From assembly GCA_947243795.1 (NCBI GenBank), contig OX365939.1:62001-126000 (forward strand): a stretch of DNA of 64,000 nucleotides. The letters are read 5' to 3'. The notes under the pieces were generated by a model. That model saw only the letters and a list, made by a program, of their open reading frames with translations. It made no database searches and was not told the DNA's origin. This stretch comes from Saccharomyces uvarum. Its lineage: Eukaryota > Ascomycota > Saccharomycetes > Saccharomycetales > Saccharomycetaceae. Positions 21,294 to 32,130 of the stretch are shown one piece after another; the stretch's first letter is position 1, and every line of letters starts with the position of its first letter. A program made the position numbers and the translations under genes.

Positions 21294-23543
21294 ATGACTT
21301 CAAAACCATCCACTAGTGAAGCTAGGGCTCACTCGATATCCCATGGATCGAGCACGGGTATGAAGGGATCATCGACATCCCACAGTCCCAGACCATTCAG
21401 ACCATGTGCAGACTGTACGTGTTCGCCAGGCCTGTTGTCTAGACAGGGACGCAGAGCCTCTCTATTCCTAAGGAAGCTGGAAAATTCACGGAGGTCATCC
21501 AGCATGCTGCTTAACGACCTGAAGGGAACCGGTGGGGGTAGCGCTGCCGGTAATGGATCTGTTTACTCCTGTGACTCGCTGTGTGCTATTAACAGAGAGG
21601 TCAACACCACCGAAAGACTGTTGAAGCTGCGCCAAGAGATGAAAAAGCACGATTTGTGCTGTTATATTGTGCCCAGTTGCGATGAGCACCAGTCCGAATA
21701 TGTATCGTTGCGAGATCAGAGACGCGCTTTCATATCCGGGTTTTCCGGGTCTGCAGGTGTCGCCTGTATCACTAGAGATTTGCTAAATTTCAACGATGAC
21801 CATCCGGACGGGAAATCTATTCTGAGCACCGATGGTAGATACTTTAACCAAGCCAGACAAGAGCTGGATTATAACTGGACACTTTTGAAACAGAATGAAG
21901 ACCCGATTACCTGGGAAGACTGGTGTATCAGAGAAGCTTTGGAAATGGCCAAGGGACTTGGCAATAAAGATGAAACGGTGTTGAAAATAGGTATTGACCC
22001 TAAACTCATCACCTTTAACGAATACGTGTCGTTCAGTAGACTGATTGACACTAAATATAAAGCCAAGGGGAAAGTGGAGCTCGTGCCCGTGGATGAAAAT
22101 TTGATCGACAGTATTTGGTCCGGTTTTGAAACTTTGCCCAATAGGCCTTGTAACGATTTGCTGTTGTTGGGATATGAATTCCACGGTGAAGAATTCAAAG
22201 ACAAAAAGCAAAAACTATTGGCAAAACTAAATAATAAGTCCGCAAATGCCACAGCAGCGCCCACCAAGACTTTCATAGTCGTTGCGTTGGACGAGGTTTG
22301 CTGGTTGCTGAACTTGCGGGGATCTGACATTGACTACAATCCAGTTTTCTTCTCTTACGTGGCCCTTAACGAAGAGAAGACTATTCTTTTCACTAACAAT
22401 TCCTTCAACGATGCTATATCGGAATACTTCAAAGAAAACGACATCGAAGTCAGGCCCTACGAGCAGATATGGCAGCATTTAACTAAGGTCACTGCTCAGG
22501 CCTCCCCCACAGACCACACATTTTTGATTCCTGACGGAGCATCGTGGCAGATGGTTCGTTGCTTGAACGTTCCAGAAGGAAGTATCCAAGCGACGGGCAA
22601 AGTGGCTTCGCCAAACTATCGCATGATTCACTCTCCCATCGATGTTTTGAAATCGATTAAAAACGATATCGAGATCAAAAACGCACACAAGGCGCAAGTC
22701 AAAGACGCAGTATGCCTGGTGCAGTATTTTGCGTGGCTGGAACAACAACTGGTGGCGCGCGAGGCATTGATAGACGAATATCGTGCCGCGGAAAAGCTGA
22801 TCGAGATCAAAAAAACCCAGAGAAACTTTATGGGCAACTCATTCGAAACGATATCGTCCACGGGCAGTAACGCCGCTATCATACACTATTCACCACCGGT
22901 GGAAAACTCGTCGATGATTGACCCTACAAAGATGTATCTTTGCGACTCTGGCTCGCAGTTCCTAGAGGGAACAACAGACATAACAAGAACCATCCATCTG
23001 ACCAAACCCACACAAGAAGAGATGGACAACTACACGCTGGTGCTCAAGGGCGGGCTGGCCCTGGAGAGATTGGTGTTCCCTGAAGACACGTCCGGGTCCA
23101 GCATCGACGCCATTGCTAGACAGTTTCTATGGTCGCGCGGGCTGGACTACAAGCACGGCACGGGCCACGGCATCGGATCATTTTTGAACGTTCACGAAGG
23201 GCCCATGGGCATCGGATCCCGGCCCCATCTGGTGAACTTCCCCCTAATGGCCGGAAACATCATAAGCAACGAGCCCGGGTACTACAAGGATGGTGAATAC
23301 GGTATCAGAATAGAAAGCGACATGCTGATCAAGAAGGCCTCGTCGAAAAGCAAGTTCCTGAAGTTCGAAAACATAACTGTAGTGCCATACTGCAGAAAAC
23401 TGATCAACACCAAGCTACTAAGCGAGGAAGAAAAAACACACATCAACGGGTACCATTCGAGGATATGGAGAACGGTGGTGCACTTCCTGCAACCTCAGAG
23501 CATTTCATACAAATGGCTGAAGAGAGAAACGAGCCCATTATGA
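21294..23543 (+). CDS. FRA1: Fra1, aminopeptidase P-like repressor of iron regulon activation
   Basis: The protein has 749 residues, the S. cerevisiae length. Residues ~1-95 are Ser/Cys/Arg-rich and disordered. A creatinase-like N-domain (~105-425) precedes a pita-bread M24B domain. All five expected metal ligands are visible: Asp551 and Asp562 (CDSGSQFLEGTTDITRT), His625 (HGTGHGIG), Glu660 (SNEPGYY) and Glu674 (RIESD), so the fold may still be catalytic. Fra1 works with Fra2 and Grx3/4 to pass the mitochondrial Fe-S signal that inhibits Aft1/Aft2. The FeS biogenesis gene ISA1 lies two genes downstream. The gene is GC-richer than TPO1. No anomaly apart from the URS1 sites upstream. Confidence 0.97.
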   Translation: MTSKPSTSEARAHSISHGSSTGMKGSSTSHSPRPFRPCADCTCSPGLLSRQGRRASLFLRKLENSRRSSSMLLNDLKGTGGGSAAGNGSVYSCDSLCAINREVNTTERLLKLRQEMKKHDLCCYIVPSCDEHQSEYVSLRDQRRAFISGFSGSAGVACITRDLLNFNDDHPDGKSILSTDGRYFNQARQELDYNWTLLKQNEDPITWEDWCIREALEMAKGLGNKDETVLKIGIDPKLITFNEYVSFSRLIDTKYKAKGKVELVPVDENLIDSIWSGFETLPNRPCNDLLLLGYEFHGEEFKDKKQKLLAKLNNKSANATAAPTKTFIVVALDEVCWLLNLRGSDIDYNPVFFSYVALNEEKTILFTNNSFNDAISEYFKENDIEVRPYEQIWQHLTKVTAQASPTDHTFLIPDGASWQMVRCLNVPEGSIQATGKVASPNYRMIHSPIDVLKSIKNDIEIKNAHKAQVKDAVCLVQYFAWLEQQLVAREALIDEYRAAEKLIEIKKTQRNFMGNSFETISSTGSNAAIIHYSPPVENSSMIDPTKMYLCDSGSQFLEGTTDITRTIHLTKPTQEEMDNYTLVLKGGLALERLVFPEDTSGSSIDAIARQFLWSRGLDYKHGTGHGIGSFLNVHEGPMGIGSRPHLVNFPLMAGNIISNEPGYYKDGEYGIRIESDMLIKKASSKSKFLKFENITVVPYCRKLINTKLLSEEEKTHINGYHSRIWRTVVHFLQPQSISYKWLKRETSPL

Positions 23544-24577
23544 GTATCCTATCCTATCTCTATATAGTCTAGTCTCTTTTCTTTTTATTTAATTCTAGTA
23601 ATAACAAAAACAACAACAATAATGTCCAAAGAGCGGAATTCCATTTCCCCTCGTTTCCTATACGGGTAGAGGAAGGCGCTCTTAACCCCGAGCAGTTTTG
23701 GTGCTGGAAAGCCGGCGTAGTGTACGGAACGACACCTAAACGACGGTGCATGCGCTCCCCTTGACGGCCTTTTTTAGCACATCTTGATATGTCCATTGGG
23801 CAAGTCTTATCCAGGGTCCTGTCCGGTGACCTCTGTGGCGGCAAGCCCAAAATCACACTCATATGGCTAGCTACTACCGCTGACGCAGCCAAGCTTGGAC
23901 AAGCTAGCCAAAGCACGAGTAAAGGCGTCTGACTAACTAACTCTTTTCCCGGCTGGTACATCCGTAGGCATTGCAGAGCCGAGATATCTCTCGCCCAGTA
24001 GCTCCGGCACAGCTAACTAAACCCGCCCTGGTTTGTGGCACATAGGCCCGTGTTCCACGGCACGGACGCGGATACGGAAACGGAAACGGAAACGAGCGGG
24101 AGCGGAAGCGGAAGCGGATTGGAAACCTTCGCAGCTTCCGTCGCCGTTGCTGTGAAACCGCCGCACAGCAAAGCCATTCCAGATTTGCCATCCGTCCGTT
24201 CACAGAACTCTGCGTACCGAGCCATTTACTCTAAATGGAAACACTCGTAGGAATTCCATAAACAAAAAGAAAATGAAAATTTTAACGTTAAACAGAGCTT
24301 TTTTTCCGAATGTGTACAGATAATGTACCTGCGCATGTACCCAGTATATAAAGGATACCCAATTTGGCTCAACTTGACTAATTTCTCTCTCTGTGTTTCT
24401 GTTCTTGTGAAGTGTTGATTCAGGGGTGATTTGGTTTCCGGACAAGAAAAGACCAATACACTGAAAACTGCTTCTTCGTTCTCCTGTATCGATATCATAA
24501 TAGCAATAAGAAGTCTTATCGGTCCAGTGCTTTGTTTTTTTTTCTTTTTGTAAAGATAATAGACCAGCTAAGAAATC
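23544..24577. promoter_or_regulatory. FRA1-TPO1 intergenic region, TPO1 promoter with hexamer array
   Basis: These 1,034 bp lie between two plus-strand genes. At about 24070-24118 there is a GC-rich array of hexamers, CGGAAA three times and then CGGAAG-type units. TTCCACGG at 24053-24060 is a partial (7 of 8 over TCCACGGA) match to the Pdr1/Pdr3 element; TPO1 is a known Pdr1/Pdr3 target. A TATATAAA box is at 24345-24352, 226 bp upstream of the TPO1 ATG, preceded by three closely spaced TGTAC boxes at 24312-24340. No supported gene; several frames of 60-130 codons appear on the minus strand but look like chance. Confidence 0.5.
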
Positions 24578-26341
24578 ATGTCGGATCATTCCCGCATTTC
24601 AAACAAGGAAAACAATCTGATGCCATCGGACTCGTCAAGGAGCACATCGAGCGCTACGCGCTCGATGGGCACCACGGGTACCACTGGCGTTGAACCAGTG
24701 GATTTCACAGGTGAAGGTGCCAAGTACACCACGGCGACGGAAAGCGACGTTGGTGCCGTAGAGTCGGGACTGCAAAGAACTACGACTATGAATTCCGCGG
24801 CGGAATCAGATGTCAAGATCACCAGGAGACTGACCAAAATTCTGACCGGATCCGTCGACGAACCCGACCGTATAGAAGTTGATTATTCCCACTGTCCGCC
24901 TATGGGTGGTGAGAGGCCCTTCCCACCAACATTGCCTAATAGAGACCAGTTCGAGGTAACTTTCGATGGGCCCAACGATCCGCTGCATCCATTCAACTGG
25001 CCCATGAAGAAAAAAGTCCTACTGTGTGCTGTTCTTTGTTTGGATTGTATTGCCATTGCTATGTGTTCTTCCATCTTTGCCTCGGCCGTGCCACAAATCT
25101 GTGAGATTTACCACGTCATCGAAGTCGTTGCCATCCTGGGTATCACTCTTTTCGTTCTTGGGTTTGCTGCGTCGCCAATCGTTTACGCACCTCTTTCTGA
25201 ACTATACGGTAGAAAGGGTGTTCTAGTGTTGTCTGCGTTTGGGTTTACCCTTTTCCAGTTTGCTGTGGCTACTGCCGAGAATCTGCAAACCATTTTCATT
25301 TGTAGATTCTTTGGTGGTTTCATCGGTGCTGCCCCCATGGCCGTTGTGCCTGCCGCGTTTGCCGATATGTTCGACACTAACGTCAGAGGTAAGGCCATTG
25401 CCCTGTTTGCCCTAGGTGTCTTTGTGGGCCCCATTCTAGCTCCAGTTATGGGTTCCTACATTGCCCAAAGAACCACCTGGAGATGGTTGGAATACGTTGT
25501 CGGTTGTTTCGCCTCTCTTGTTTTCGTTTTGATCGTAGTGTTTTTTGAGGAAACTCATCACCCTACTATTTTGGTCAACAAAGCCAAGCAGATGAGAAAG
25601 CAAAGTAATAACTGGGGTATTCATGCTGCCCATGAAGACGTGGAATTGTCCATCAAGGATATTGTCCAAAAAACCGTGACGAGACCTATTGTGATGCTTT
25701 TCGTGGAACCATTGTTATTATTCGTGACTATTTATAACTCGTTCGTCTACGGTATCCTGTATCTACTGCTAGAAGCCTACCCTCTTGTGTTTGTAGAGGG
25801 TTACGGATTTACCGAAAACGGTGAATTGCCATATATCGCCTTGATTATCGGTATGGTGGTGTGTGCTGCTTTTATCTGGTACATGGACAACGACTATTTG
25901 AAAAGATGTAAAGCCAAGGGTGGTTTAGTCCCCGAGGCTAGATTGTACTCCATGATCATTGCAGGTACCATTTTCCCCATCGGTATCCTGTGGTTCTGTT
26001 GGACAGGTTACTATCCTCACAAGATCCATTGGATGGTCCCCACAGTAGGCGGTTCCTTCATTGGGTTTGGTCTGATGGGTATTTTCTTACCATGCCTGAA
26101 CTATATCATCGAGTCGTATTTGCCTTTGGCCGCTTCCGCCGTCGCTGCAAACACTTTCATGAGATCTGGGTTCGGTGCGTGCTTCCCGCTGTTTGCCGGT
26201 TACATGTTCCGCGGTATGGGTATTGGTTGGGCCGGTTTGTTATTAGGTCTATTTTCTGCAGCCATGATTCCCGTGCCTTTACTGTTTTTGAAATACGGTG
26301 AAGCTATAAGAAGAAAGTCTAAGTATGCTTACGCCTCTTGA
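24578..26341 (+). CDS. TPO1: Tpo1, plasma-membrane polyamine/drug:H+ antiporter
   Basis: The protein has 587 residues (586 in S. cerevisiae). A ~145-residue cytosolic N-terminus rich in Ser/Thr, the site of kinase regulation in S. cerevisiae, precedes 12 predicted membrane helices of the major facilitator superfamily DHA1 group. Visible signatures are [15 protein letters not shown] in the loop after helix 2 (motif A type) and the central cytosolic loop around residues 330-370. Tpo1 exports spermine, spermidine and putrescine, and also several drugs and acids. The tail KYAYAS is conserved as I recall. Codon use is strongly biased, as in a highly expressed gene. Confidence 0.97.
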   Translation: MSDHSRISNKENNLMPSDSSRSTSSATRSMGTTGTTGVEPVDFTGEGAKYTTATESDVGAVESGLQRTTTMNSAAESDVKITRRLTKILTGSVDEPDRIEVDYSHCPPMGGERPFPPTLPNRDQFEVTFDGPNDPLHPFNWPMKKKVLLCAVLCLDCIAIAMCSSIFASAVPQICEIYHVIEVVAILGITLFVLGFAASPIVYAPLSELYGRKGVLVLSAFGFTLFQFAVATAENLQTIFICRFFGGFIGAAPMAVVPAAFADMFDTNVRGKAIALFALGVFVGPILAPVMGSYIAQRTTWRWLEYVVGCFASLVFVLIVVFFEETHHPTILVNKAKQMRKQSNNWGIHAAHEDVELSIKDIVQKTVTRPIVMLFVEPLLLFVTIYNSFVYGILYLLLEAYPLVFVEGYGFTENGELPYIALIIGMVVCAAFIWYMDNDYLKRCKAKGGLVPEARLYSMIIAGTIFPIGILWFCWTGYYPHKIHWMVPTVGGSFIGFGLMGIFLPCLNYIIESYLPLAASAVAANTFMRSGFGACFPLFAGYMFRGMGIGWAGLLLGLFSAAMIPVPLLFLKYGEAIRRKSKYAYAS

Positions 26342-27111
26342 GAGCAAGAAGCATAGATAACCAACCATGTTCTTTCTACATTTGCATTTTTTTTATTATT
26401 TCATCTCCCCTCACTCGAAGACCCGATATCCGCATAACATTATAGACACTATACAGTGTGAGCTGGTACAAAAACAAGAATAAACTACCATCGAACAAAC
26501 AAATACCCCCCCCCAGTACTTAGAGTCGCGATATCCTCTATATTTTTTTTACCTTTCTTTTAAGACCCCTCCCTCGTACGCGGCTATGTTGAATGCAACC
26601 TCATAGTTACTAAATAAACACTAAATTAATAATTAATAACTTTTCTTTAACAAGAATAAATACATTTTATTATTCTTATTATGGCCGATTCTCGGCGTAG
26701 CGCGGACCCTTTGCCGAAACTCGGGCGCGAGCCAATTAGTCATATCCTCGGCTCTGATTGGCTAGTGCCCGTTGCCCTGCACGGGTTCGTCGATGACTTC
26801 TTTATTTTCGATTCAAAATCGATAGGGAATTTCAACGGGAAAAAGGAAGAAAGCTGAGACTTTTTTTGATTGATAAAGGAAAGGGAAAAGTAAGGCAGAG
26901 AGCAAGGTGATGGATTCTTGCGAGGTTTGTTAATTGTTTACATAACTGAGAAACTATTATTTATTTATTACTGTTTTGCCTATTTATTTATTCGCTGCCG
27001 TTTTACAATATTTTAGCTGGTCTAAAGAAGATTATTTCAAGTAAGGTACGCAACACAACACAACACGCCATAGCATAACATAACAACGGTCGAACTAATA
27101 AACATAACACA
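26342..27111. promoter_or_regulatory. TPO1-ISA1 intergenic region with paired CCAAT boxes
   Basis: These 770 bp carry the TPO1 terminator side (T/A tracts 26385-26400) and the ISA1 promoter. AGCCAATTAG at 26730-26739 and its opposite-strand partner CTGATTGGCT at 26754-26763 make an inverted pair of CCAAT boxes, the Hap2/3/4/5 site of respiratory genes; ISA1 is mitochondrial, so this is plausible. A nine-C run is at 26506-26514. ACAAC repeats occur at about 27050-27065 in the likely ISA1 leader. No gene is supported. Confidence 0.5.
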
Positions 27112-27861
27112 ATGATGAAGATAGGCAGCAGGAATTCGGTGCTGCTAGGGCAACGGTTCCTCTCAACGGGAGGTTCTTTGCGGGGCGGTGCGAACGGCAC
27201 TATGACTGGCATGATGAACAACGTACATCCTTTCAAATTAAGATTCATACCAAAGACGGCACCCACGGCAACAGAGACGGCTTCTTCGGATGCTCAGCAC
27301 TCGACTAAGAAGGCCTTCAAATTTATAGTCTCCAACAACGGCCCCTCCAAGGAGGCCGCTAAAAGCTCGAAGTGGTCCAGCTATGCATTCCCCTCGGCCG
27401 AGACCATCAAGTCGCATGAAGAGGCCGTTAGGAAGCAGAAGCAAAGCATAGACGAGCAGATGGCTGCTGCTGTTGCCAAGAACGACTGTGCGTGCACGGA
27501 GGCCCCGAAGAAAAGAAAAAGGACACTAAGGCCTCGCAAGGCGCTCATCACGCTGAGCCCGAAGGCAATCAGGCATTTGAGGGGACTTCTGGCGCAGCCG
27601 GACCCTAAGCTGATCAGAGTGAGCGCTAGAAACCGTGGGTGTTCGGGGCTAACTTACGATTTGCAGTACATCAACCAGCCGGGGAAATTTGATGAGGTTG
27701 TAGAACAAGATGGCGTCAAGATCGTCATTGACTCGAAGGCCTTATTTAGCATAATTGGCAGCGAAATGGACTGGGTCGATGATAAGTTGGCCTCCAAATT
27801 CGTTTTCAAGAACCCAAACTCCAAAGGTACCTGTGGTTGTGGTGAAAGTTTCATGGTTTAG
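27112..27861 (+). CDS. ISA1: Isa1, mitochondrial A-type iron-sulphur assembly protein
   Basis: The protein has 249 residues (250 in S. cerevisiae). The N-terminus is basic and lacks acids (KIGSRNSVLLGQRFLST), as in a mitochondrial presequence. A variable Ser/Lys-rich linker reaches to about residue 135. The A-type domain follows: ALITLSPKAIRHLRGLL, then the first ligand Cys in RVSARNRGCSGLTYDL and the paired ligands in GTCGCGESFMV at the C-terminus. Isa1 with Isa2 and Iba57 builds [4Fe-4S] clusters for aconitase, lipoate synthase and biotin synthase in the matrix. All three cluster-binding cysteines are present. Confidence 0.96.
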   Translation: MMKIGSRNSVLLGQRFLSTGGSLRGGANGTMTGMMNNVHPFKLRFIPKTAPTATETASSDAQHSTKKAFKFIVSNNGPSKEAAKSSKWSSYAFPSAETIKSHEEAVRKQKQSIDEQMAAAVAKNDCACTEAPKKRKRTLRPRKALITLSPKAIRHLRGLLAQPDPKLIRVSARNRGCSGLTYDLQYINQPGKFDEVVEQDGVKIVIDSKALFSIIGSEMDWVDDKLASKFVFKNPNSKGTCGCGESFMV

Positions 27862-28323
27862 AGTCCGTTCCCATCATTTCTAATCTATTTATTTATCTAT
27901 TTGTTTATTTTATTTATTATACATCTATACTGAATCATTTGCCGTCCATGGCAACCAATACAATGCTTCATAATGCTTCTTCTATCAGTGTTCTATGTAT
28001 ATTATATGTATATATTTTCTAGAATTTTCTAGAACCTATTACTAGAACCTCGCACGTTCCATAAGGGGCCGCGATTTTTTTTTCTTCACTTTTCAACAGG
28101 GGGGCCATCTCAAGGATCTGCAGATACATCAGAATAAAGGCAAAAGAACGCAAAGTCATGCAGCCTACCAATTGTTATATAAGGCATTATAATAATCTTA
28201 CCTCAGTTTGTTTCTAATATGTTTCTCATTGTCTTGGTGTGTCTTGCGCTTAATTCATCTCAGTAACAATAACAACAAAAAAGTACTTGACTACACATAT
28301 TATTATACAACAAACTTTTTAAT
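27862..28323 (+). promoter_or_regulatory. HSP104 promoter with heat-shock element, two STREs and TATA box
   Basis: TTCTAGAATTTTCTAGAA at 28017-28034 is a perfect four-unit heat-shock element, and a further GAA unit follows at 28045-28047. AGGGG stress-response elements for Msn2/Msn4 lie at 28064-28068 and 28098-28102. TATATAAG at 28176-28183 is a good TATA box 141 bp upstream of the ATG. This is the expected Hsf1 plus Msn2/4 architecture of HSP104. Confidence 0.85.
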
Positions 28324-31050
28324 ATGAACGACGAAACACAATTCACAGAAAGAGCACTAACAATTTTGACGTTGGCTCAAAAATTGGCTTCAGACCACCA
28401 ACATCCTCAATTACAACCTATACATATTCTAGCTGCTTTCATTGAAACGCCTGAGGACGGATCTGTTCCATATCTCCAGAACCTGATTGAAAAGGGCCGT
28501 TACGACTATGATCTTTTCAAAAAAGTGGTTAATAGGAATTTAGTAAGAATTCCTCAACAGCAACCTGCACCTGCCGAGATAACTCCAAGTTACGCTTTGG
28601 GTAAAGTACTACAGGATGCCGCCAAGATTCAGAAACAACAGAAGGATTCATTCATAGCCCAAGATCATATATTATTTGCTCTTTTCAACGATTCATCTAT
28701 CCAGCAAATCTTCAAGGAATCCCAGGTAGACATCGAGGCCATCAAGCAACAAGCTCTCGAACTTCGTGGTAATGCAAGAATTGACTCCCGTGGCGCTGAT
28801 ACAAACACACCTTTGGAATACTTATCGAAATATGCCATTGACATGACCGAGCAAGCGCGTCAAGGTAAACTGGATCCTGTCATTGGCCGTGAAGAAGAAA
28901 TCAGAAGCACCATTAGAGTCCTAGCAAGAAGAATCAAGTCCAACCCATGTTTAATTGGTGAGCCAGGTATCGGTAAGACTGCCATCATTGAAGGTGTTGC
29001 TCAAAGAATCATTGACGATGATGTCCCCACGATTTTACAAAACGCGAAACTATTTAGTTTGGATTTGGCTGCTCTAACCGCCGGTGCTAAGTATAAAGGT
29101 GATTTTGAAGAAAGATTCAAGGGTGTTTTGAAGGAAATTGAAGAATCCAAGACTTTGATTGTTTTATTCATCGATGAAATCCATATGTTGATGGGTAACG
29201 GTAAAGATGATGCTGCTAATATCTTGAAGCCAGCTCTGTCCAGAGGTCAATTGAAAGTCATCGGTGCTACCACGAATAACGAGTACAGATCTATTGTGGA
29301 AAAGGACGGTGCCTTTGAAAGAAGATTCCAAAAAATTGAAGTTGCTGAGCCAAGTGTAAGACAAACTGTAGCCATCTTGAGAGGTTTACAGCCCAAATAT
29401 GAAATTCATCACGGTGTAAGAATCCTGGATAGTGCCTTAGTCACAGCGGCTCAACTGGCAAAACGTTACTTACCTTATAGAAGATTGCCAGATTCCGCTT
29501 TAGATTTAGTTGATATTTCTTGTGCAGGTGTTGCTGTCGCAAGAGATTCCAAACCGGAAGAATTAGACTCCAAAGAACGTCAATTACAATTGATTCAGGT
29601 CGAAATTAAGGCCTTGGAGAGAGATGAAGATGCTGATTCTACCACGAAGGATAGATTAAAATTGGCAAGACAAAAGGAAGCTTCCTTACAGGAAGAACTG
29701 GAACCATTGAGACAACGCTACAACGAAGAAAAGCACGGTCATGAAGAATTAACCCAAGCTAAAAAGAAATTGGATGAATTGGAAAATAAGGCCCTTGACG
29801 CTGAACGTAGATACGATACCGCTACTGCTGCTGATTTGAGGTACTTTGCTATCCCAGACATTAAGAAGCAGATTGATAGGTTCGAACAACAAGTCGCTGA
29901 GGAAGAAACCCGTGCTGGTCCCAACTCTATGATTCAAAACGTGGTTAACTCGGATACCATTTCCGAAACAGCAGCAAGATTGACTGGTATTCCAGTTAAG
30001 AAGTTATCAGAATCTGAAAATGAAAAATTGATCCATATGGAACGTGACTTGTCTTCCGAAGTCGTGGGTCAAATGGATGCTATCAAAGCTGTTTCGAACG
30101 CCGTGAGATTATCTAGATCAGGTTTATCCAATCCAAGGCAACCTGCATCTTTCTTATTCTTGGGGTTGTCAGGTTCGGGTAAAACTGAGTTGGCCAAGAA
30201 AGTGGCCGGATTTTTGTTTAATGACGAAGATATGATGATTAGAGTCGACTGTTCTGAATTAAGCGAGAAATATGCAGTGTCAAAGTTGTTGGGTACCACC
30301 GCAGGTTATGTTGGGTATGATGAGGGTGGGTTCTTAACTAACCAACTGCAATACAAGCCATACTCTGTTTTGTTATTCGATGAAGTGGAAAAGGCTCATC
30401 CAGATGTTCTAACTGTCATGTTACAAATGCTGGACGATGGTAGAATTACTTCCGGTCAAGGTAAGACAATTGACTGCTCTAATTGTATTATCATCATGAC
30501 CTCTAATCTAGGTGCCGAATTCATCAATTCCCAACAAGGAGCCAAGATCCAAGATTCGACCAAGAATTTGGTCATGGGCGCTGTTAAACAACACTTCAGA
30601 CCAGAATTTTTGAACAGAATTTCCAGTATTGTCGTTTTCAACAAACTTTCAAGAAAGGCTATCCATAAGATCGTGGATATTCGTTTAAAGGAAATTGAAG
30701 AGAGGTTTGAACAAAACGACAAGCATTATAAACTGGATTTGACACAGGAAGCCAAGGATTTCTTAGCTAGATATGGTTATTCCGATGATATGGGTGCACG
30801 TCCATTAAACAGATTGATTCAAAACGAAATTTTGAACAAACTAGCTCTCAGAATCTTGAAGAATGAAATCAAGGATAAGGAAACAGTTAACGTTGTTTTG
30901 AAGAAGGGTAAATCCCGTGATGAAAATATGTCTGGTGAAGCTGAAGAATGTTTGGAAGTTTTACCAAACCACGAGGCTACTATAGGTGCTGATACATTAA
31001 ACTATGATGACAATGAAGACAGTATGGAAATCGATGATGAGCTAGATTAG
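28324..31050 (+). CDS. HSP104: Hsp104 disaggregase (ClpB family)
   Basis: The protein has 908 residues, the S. cerevisiae length. It has an N-domain of two Clp-N repeats (~1-150), NBD1 with Walker A GEPGIGKT at 212-219, a coiled-coil middle domain (~410-535), NBD2 with Walker A GLSGSGKT at 614-621, and an acidic C-terminal tail ending EIDDELD. The hexamer threads aggregated proteins through its pore with Hsp70 (SSA2 lies 4.5 kb further on) and Hsp40, giving thermotolerance and propagating prions. Codon bias is high. Intact, no anomaly. Confidence 0.99.
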   Translation: MNDETQFTERALTILTLAQKLASDHQHPQLQPIHILAAFIETPEDGSVPYLQNLIEKGRYDYDLFKKVVNRNLVRIPQQQPAPAEITPSYALGKVLQDAAKIQKQQKDSFIAQDHILFALFNDSSIQQIFKESQVDIEAIKQQALELRGNARIDSRGADTNTPLEYLSKYAIDMTEQARQGKLDPVIGREEEIRSTIRVLARRIKSNPCLIGEPGIGKTAIIEGVAQRIIDDDVPTILQNAKLFSLDLAALTAGAKYKGDFEERFKGVLKEIEESKTLIVLFIDEIHMLMGNGKDDAANILKPALSRGQLKVIGATTNNEYRSIVEKDGAFERRFQKIEVAEPSVRQTVAILRGLQPKYEIHHGVRILDSALVTAAQLAKRYLPYRRLPDSALDLVDISCAGVAVARDSKPEELDSKERQLQLIQVEIKALERDEDADSTTKDRLKLARQKEASLQEELEPLRQRYNEEKHGHEELTQAKKKLDELENKALDAERRYDTATAADLRYFAIPDIKKQIDRFEQQVAEEETRAGPNSMIQNVVNSDTISETAARLTGIPVKKLSESENEKLIHMERDLSSEVVGQMDAIKAVSNAVRLSRSGLSNPRQPASFLFLGLSGSGKTELAKKVAGFLFNDEDMMIRVDCSELSEKYAVSKLLGTTAGYVGYDEGGFLTNQLQYKPYSVLLFDEVEKAHPDVLTVMLQMLDDGRITSGQGKTIDCSNCIIIMTSNLGAEFINSQQGAKIQDSTKNLVMGAVKQHFRPEFLNRISSIVVFNKLSRKAIHKIVDIRLKEIEERFEQNDKHYKLDLTQEAKDFLARYGYSDDMGARPLNRLIQNEILNKLALRILKNEIKDKETVNVVLKKGKSRDENMSGEAEECLEVLPNHEATIGADTLNYDDNEDSMEIDDELD

Positions 31051-31439
31051 AGTAAGAAACTTTAGCTCTCATATGTACTCTCTATATAAACGATAGTAAT
31101 AATAATACTTACACTAATAATATATAATAATAAAAAAAGTTTAATTTAATTTTGAGATTAGAAGTAATATGTTTACCTTTATTTTCAACAGAGAGAAAAG
31201 CCTGAAAAATGATACAAGTAAACAAAACATGAATAAATATGAGGTGTTTGATCATCTTTAATTATCTTAGTGCATACCCAATTAGCGAAAATTAGTTAAC
31301 ATCAGATATTTAAAATCTTTTAAATAAGCGATATATATTGATTAGTATACTATTTAAAACTGAAACAAGGACAAACACTAATAACATATTATTGCTCTTC
31401 ATATATTGTTTCATAACGATACGGATAACCAAATCTTGT

Positions 31440-31966
31440 AGCCAATTTAGGGATCTATTAATTGAAAAATCAACAACGAACTACTATACCTGGATGTAGG
31501 TTGGGCCCGATACCTTATGATTCAGTTGTAAACTATGCTTGTACCATCTGATTTCATATAACCAATCAGCCTGTATTTAATATACCTCTCTTTAATATTC
31601 TAAATATTGTTGATAATTAGATAGTTTAGTAAGTAGTAATAATCAAGAATAAGCAGTTCTTCCTTATTGTATAAGAGAGGTATGTAAAACACACGCTGAT
31701 TGGTTATATGAAACCCAATGGTTCAAACATAATTCAGAACATTAATAATAAGTTATCAAGTATAACTCATCTCCTTATATGCTAATGTCTGATCAATTAA
31801 TAGGTCTTTATACTCGTCTTAATTAAGTATGTTTGTTTCAGTTCAACATAATTAATATCATATTGAAGAATGTTCGAGATCACCTATTTGGACATAAATA
31901 ATGTTACGTCTAAGATCATATTCCAACAAGAATTGCTAGTACTTACTAAACTACTAGGTCTCAACA
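31440..31966 (+). mobile_element. Old solo LTR of a Ty1/copia-type element, split by a second LTR
   Basis: The right end is TCAACA at 31961-31966. The DNA on both sides of the nested LTR matches that LTR in the opposite orientation: the stretch starting GATCTATTAATTGA near 31452, TTTCATATAACCAATCAGC at 31552-31570, ATACCTCTCTT at 31582-31592, and then, beyond the insertion, ACTTACTAAACTA at 31941-31953. So this is an older LTR of the same family. Its left end is unclear; weaker similarity continues to about 31245. It ends 164 bp upstream of a tRNA gene, a usual Ty target. No internal coding region remains. Ty1/2 delta-like or Ty4/Tsu4-like; the exact family is not settled. Confidence 0.7.
31608..31928 (-). 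mobile_element. Solo LTR of a Ty1/copia-type element, inserted into the older LTR
   Basis: Read on the minus strand this 321-bp piece begins TGTTGGAATA (as in delta LTRs) and ends ATTATCAACA, giving the TG...CA ends of a retrotransposon LTR at the usual length for this group (delta is about 334 bp). It sits in the opposite orientation inside a related LTR and lies 202 bp upstream of tRNA-Pro. The five bases on each side (AATAT and AGAAT) are similar but not identical, so the insertion is not recent. No internal element is left, which fits LTR-LTR recombination. Confidence 0.75.
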
Positions 31967-32130
31967 AATCTCTGCTGCCCGAAAGACATAATCTCAAATC
32001 TTGGTTATCCGAAGTCATTAAACTTGATCTAGTCTATCGAAAACGGCTGCAGATACGATCATTGCCGATCAACATATTACTTTTGCTAGAATATGGAGGT
32101 AACTTAATTGAACATTATTATAAAATAATC

